From an uncultured Microscilla sp. (GTDB taxonomy: Bacteria > Bacteroidota > Bacteroidia > Cytophagales > Microscillaceae), in contig NZ_CANLRP010000004.1 in NCBI RefSeq assembly GCF_947493425.1, positions 1-64,000 of the forward strand: DNA of 64,000 bases, read 5' to 3'. The notes beneath the pieces were generated by a model, which searched no databases, was not told where the DNA came from, and saw nothing but the letters and a program-made list of their open reading frames with translations. Below, piece after piece: positions 60,675 through 64,000 of the stretch (position 1 is the first letter of the stretch; each line of letters opens with the position of its first letter). A program made the position numbers and the translations under genes.

Positions 60675-63374
60675 ATGAAAACAAAACTAAAGGGCTTGCT
60701 TGTATTAGTCTTTGCGTTTTTACTACTATCAAGCCAGAACACACTTGCACAATTAAACGCTGACATTAGTGTATCTCAATCTTCGGTTCCATCTACAATC
60801 GAGAAGGGTAAAAAAGCAGCGGTACGCATCAGGGTATACAATACTGGAAACCATACTTGGTCGGCAGGGCAATCTTTTAGGCTGGGCGCCGGATCGGGTA
60901 CCAACGGTGCCACTGCCAACCAAATGCAATGGGCTGACTTTGCCGCAGGTGGCTATATGAGCTCTACCACTGACGCCAGGGTATACTTACCTCATAACGT
61001 ATCGCCAGGAAACTATGTAGACTTCCGTTTCAACATATCAAGCAATCACGCTGGCAGTCGAAAATTATCGCTAAGAATGGTACAAGACGGGGTAGCTTGG
61101 TTTGGGGAAGCTTATGCCTGGAATATCAATGTAAACAATCCTACTGTTGCCTCCAACAACGCCGACATTAGTGTATCTCAATCTTCGGTTCCATCTACAA
61201 TCGAGAAGGGTAAAAAAGCAGCAGTACGTATAAGGGTATACAATACAGGAAACAATACTTGGTCGGCTGGGCAATCTTTTAGGCTGGGCGCCGGATCGGG
61301 CACCAACGGTGCCACTGCCAACCAAATGCAATGGGCTGACTTTGCCGCAGGTGGCTACATGAGTTCTGCTACTAACGCCAGGGTATACTTACCTCACAAT
61401 GTATCGCCGGGTGGTTATGTTGATTTCCGTTTCAACATATCAAGCAATCAATCAGGTAGACGCAAGCTCTCGCTAAGAATGGTACAAGACGGGGTAGCTT
61501 GGTTTGGGGAAGCTTATGCCTGGAATATCAACGTAAACAATCCTCCACCAAGCAGCAACAACAATGGCGAAGTAAGAGAGACACAGTCATCAGTTATCAC
61601 CTCTATGAAGACCAACGAAAAAAAACAAGTGCGTATTAGGGTATACAACACTGGTAATACTACCTGGTCGGCAGGGCAAAATTATCGTTTGGGGGCTACA
61701 GCAAACAATCAAGTTACTTGGTCAGATTTTGCTAATGGCAACGGTTATGCCACTTCACCTACCAATGCCCGTGTTTTTTTACCTCATAATGTATCGCCAG
61801 GCGGTTATGCAGATTTTAGATTCAATGTTTCATCTACGACATTAGGCAGTCGTCGCCTTTCGTTGCGCATGGTACGCGATGGAGTCGAGTGGTTTGGCGA
61901 AACTCAAACCTGGAATATTAATGTGAGCAATGTAGCTCCACCTCCCAATACTTGCGAAACTTTATTTGGTATTCATTGGTGGGCTCCTGGCGCCAGTAAC
62001 CTAATGAACGGTAAGAAAGGTTGGTCGGTAGAAATTATCAATGCTGAAGACATCAATCATCCGGGAGCCCTAAACAACATCAAATCACATATGCGTAGTA
62101 TCATCAATGACGGCTTTACCCCGGTAGTCAGGCTCAACTGGAACTGGTTTGCTACTATTCCTAACCCTAGCGATGTATCTTACCATACATTTGCCAGCCG
62201 TTGCGCCACCATTATAAACGAGCTTTACAACAACCTCGGAAACGGTCAAAGAGTGAAATGGTTTCAAATAGGCAATGAATATAACCTTGACTATGAATAT
62301 AAACCATCGGGCGATGGTCGTGGAGCTCCCGCCAGTACTTATGTGGCTTATTACAATGCAGTGTATAGCAGAGTGAAAAACAATGTAAACAACGGAAACA
62401 AGATCAAAGTACTGGTAGGACCAGTTGCTAACTGGGCACCTACCGCAGTAGACGGTACTTTAGGTCCAGGCTATTACGATGCCTACTACAAGGCGGTAGT
62501 TCAGGGCATTGGCAACAACTGTGATGGGTACGCCATTCATACTTATGGTGCACACAACAATGGCAACCGTTCTTATGCAGGGGGTATCACTATCAATTGG
62601 GGGGCAGACAACAACCTGGGCAGGGCTGGTAATGTATTGCCTGCTGGTTTTAACAAAGCCAACACCAAGGGGTTCAAGTCTTATAAGGTGTTGATGCAAA
62701 TCATTGACTCTTATGGAAAAGCTGGAGTTCCAGCCATTATTACCGAAACCAACACAAGTGCTCATTTTACTATTACCAAAAACAGCGCTTGTAGCAATCC
62801 TACTCCTTGTACATCAGGCGACTGTAAACTGATTCCTCCTTCGGTTACTTATTATCAGGGCTGGATGCAGCAAGCGTATCAAGAGATCAATAGTTGGAAC
62901 AATGCACATTCACGCAAAATACTAGGCTTGTGCTGGTTTGTGTACAAATCGGAAGGTGAATGGACAGAATTTGCCTTACAAAATAGCAATTGTATGTTGG
63001 GGCAGGCAAGAACCGATTTCGACAATACTACCCGTGCTCATAGTTATAGTGGACAAAGCTGCCTGAGTACCAGTGCAGTGCAAAAAGAAAAGCAACACGG
63101 TACTGTCCGCAAACTTATAAGCAATGTATACCCAGTACCTGCCGCTCAGGGTATGACAGTTGAGTTTGTGGCACCCACACACAAAACAAGCAATTCGACA
63201 GTATACCAATTAGAAGTAAAAGATATGTATGGGCAACTCGTTCTTTCTGAAAAGGTAGCTCCACAACAAACCAAACACTACTTAAAGCTAGAGAAGCTGA
63301 AGTCGGGCATTTATACACTCCTTATTTACCACTCAAAAGGCGTGGAAACCCGCAGATTTAACATTAAAAGGTAG
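60675..63374 (+). CDS. Secreted glycoside-hydrolase-like protein with three NBR1-type Ig-like domains and T9SS tail
   Basis: An 899-residue secreted protein. Signal peptide (MKTKLKGLLVLVFAFLLLSS, ending LAQ), then three repeats of an Ig-like domain of the NBR1/FW type (RIRVYNTGNxTWSAGQ...SLRMVxDGVxWFGE, about 28-155, 162-290, 298-415). The first two are nearly identical in DNA. A TIM-barrel-like glycoside-hydrolase domain follows (about 425-790) with GNEYNL (E535, candidate acid/base) and ITETNTSAHF (E691, candidate nucleophile), the clan GH-A arrangement. A T9SS sorting domain closes the protein (about 815-899). The substrate is not readable. Start 60675 is chosen for the signal peptide. Confidence 0.85.
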   Translation: MKTKLKGLLVLVFAFLLLSSQNTLAQLNADISVSQSSVPSTIEKGKKAAVRIRVYNTGNHTWSAGQSFRLGAGSGTNGATANQMQWADFAAGGYMSSTTDARVYLPHNVSPGNYVDFRFNISSNHAGSRKLSLRMVQDGVAWFGEAYAWNINVNNPTVASNNADISVSQSSVPSTIEKGKKAAVRIRVYNTGNNTWSAGQSFRLGAGSGTNGATANQMQWADFAAGGYMSSATNARVYLPHNVSPGGYVDFRFNISSNQSGRRKLSLRMVQDGVAWFGEAYAWNINVNNPPPSSNNNGEVRETQSSVITSMKTNEKKQVRIRVYNTGNTTWSAGQNYRLGATANNQVTWSDFANGNGYATSPTNARVFLPHNVSPGGYADFRFNVSSTTLGSRRLSLRMVRDGVEWFGETQTWNINVSNVAPPPNTCETLFGIHWWAPGASNLMNGKKGWSVEIINAEDINHPGALNNIKSHMRSIINDGFTPVVRLNWNWFATIPNPSDVSYHTFASRCATIINELYNNLGNGQRVKWFQIGNEYNLDYEYKPSGDGRGAPASTYVAYYNAVYSRVKNNVNNGNKIKVLVGPVANWAPTAVDGTLGPGYYDAYYKAVVQGIGNNCDGYAIHTYGAHNNGNRSYAGGITINWGADNNLGRAGNVLPAGFNKANTKGFKSYKVLMQIIDSYGKAGVPAIITETNTSAHFTITKNSACSNPTPCTSGDCKLIPPSVTYYQGWMQQAYQEINSWNNAHSRKILGLCWFVYKSEGEWTEFALQNSNCMLGQARTDFDNTTRAHSYSGQSCLSTSAVQKEKQHGTVRKLISNVYPVPAAQGMTVEFVAPTHKTSNSTVYQLEVKDMYGQLVLSEKVAPQQTKHYLKLEKLKSGIYTLLIYHSKGVETRRFNIKR

Positions 63375-63445
63375 GTATGGTGCAAATTTCAAGCACCCTC
63401 TTGTAATTGTAAGACAAGCTATTAAAATTAAAGCACTTATATAGC

Positions 63446-63484
63446 AAAAAAGGTTGCCCTCAGATTAGAGAGCAACCTTTTTAA
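63446..63484. terminator. Bidirectional terminator between convergent genes
   Basis: Hairpin AAAAAAGGTTGCCCTC / GAGAGCAACCTTTTT between the plus-strand hydrolase gene and the minus-strand gene at 63515. Confidence 0.9.
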
Positions 63485-63514
63485 TAAAAATATATACACT
63501 TATTCAACTCAACA

Positions 63515-64000
63515 CTATTTGATGATCACTACCCGCTTTACATACTGTGCACCATTGGCGTTGATCTTCATCAGGTACAAGCCTGCGGGATATTTACTTA
63601 CGTTAAATGTTTGATTGATTGTTCCGCCTTGTTCCTTAGCCGATTGCGTTTGCAAAGCGGCTCCATTTCTGCTCATCAAGGTAAAAGTAGCGGAGCCTTC
63701 GGCTAAAACCGTGATGTTAAGCGCCGAAGTAGCAGGATTGGGCGACAATGCAATGTCGGTAGTAGGTACCTCTACTTTTTGAATAGTTTGAGCTATTGCA
63801 GCATTATTGCCGTTGGCATTGCTAATATTTACAATATAATCTTCTACTTCTCCCCATTGGAAGTTACCACAAGCACTTGGTATTTGATCGTAACGCATTG
63901 CCACTCTCATACGAGTTTGTCCCAATGCAGCACCTACTGGAATATTAATATTGCCTGAAACTGAAGCGGCTGTAGTAGCACTACGAGTATACACTTGCTC
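63515..64000 (-). CDS. 3' end of a T9SS-secreted protein gene with GEVED domain (partial)
   Basis: The frame is open to the window edge, so only the last ~160 residues are present. They contain the end of a GEVED domain (GQTRMRVAMRYDQIPSACGN, then WGEVEDYIVNI) and a type IX secretion C-terminal sorting domain (about the last 85 residues, ALSPNPATSALNITV to the end VKRVVIIK). The remainder of the protein and its function lie beyond 64000. Confidence 0.85.
   Translation of the reverse strand, partial: EQVYTRSATTAASVSGNINIPVGAALGQTRMRVAMRYDQIPSACGNFQWGEVEDYIVNISNANGNNAAIAQTIQKVEVPTTDIALSPNPATSALNITVLAEGSATFTLMSRNGAALQTQSAKEQGGTINQTFNVSKYPAGLYLMKINANGAQYVKRVVIIK

Overview
The window looks like chromosomal DNA of a gliding-type Bacteroidota, most likely a marine Cytophagales close to Microscilla. 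The grounds are AT-rich intergenic DNA, two secreted proteins with type IX secretion (T9SS) C-terminal sorting domains plus a third cut by the window edge, SusC/CarboxypepD-type and other TonB-dependent receptors, a DUF4249 lipoprotein, an ECF sigma factor paired with an anti-sigma-like protein, and many TPR signalling proteins. The genus is inference from protein style; no 16S rRNA is present.

Layout. (1) 1-5100: four tandem leucine-rich-repeat (LRR) genes on the minus strand plus a fragment of a fifth. Three units carry a divergent small plus-strand ORF whose copies differ mostly by synonymous changes; one copy is split by a MITE with an 11-bp target duplication. (2) 5100-20010: a CRISPR island bracketed by 131-bp direct repeats. 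Two arrays of about 19 repeats each face each other, with homologous leaders at their outer ends. Between them lies a tight operon: cas6, a two-TM membrane protein, cas10, csm2, csm3, csm4, csm5 (type III-A). Cas10 keeps the GGDD cyclase motif but has no HD nuclease domain; there is no csm6, cas1 or cas2. A complete 2.4-kb group II intron sits inside one CRISPR repeat so that splicing would rebuild the repeat. (3) 20660-29640: tRNA-Ala, DUF1801 protein, Na+/H+ antiporter, PLP decarboxylase with divergent Lrp-type regulator, ECF sigma with a membrane anti-sigma/trypsin-like protease fusion, small lipoprotein, VWA lipoprotein. (4) 29720-41060: TPR-TM-HTH regulator, a 1515-residue T9SS cargo protein, LysR regulator divergent from urocanate hydratase, a MITE with perfect ends, and an outer-membrane-type gene broken by another MITE. 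(5) 41300-56230: three successive pairs of a TonB-dependent receptor followed by a TPR/coiled-coil/SpoIIE-type phosphatase. (6) 56900-64000: DUF4249 lipoprotein plus TonB receptor operon, a secreted glycoside-hydrolase-like protein with three NBR1-type Ig-like repeats, and the 3' end of another T9SS cargo gene.

The strongest candidates for something undescribed are the membrane protein built into the HD-less, Csm6-less type III-A operon (it is the only candidate downstream effector there), the intron that homes into a CRISPR repeat, and the triplicated receptor-phosphatase couples, which look like a surface-to-cytoplasm signalling route using a phosphatase instead of FecR/FecI.
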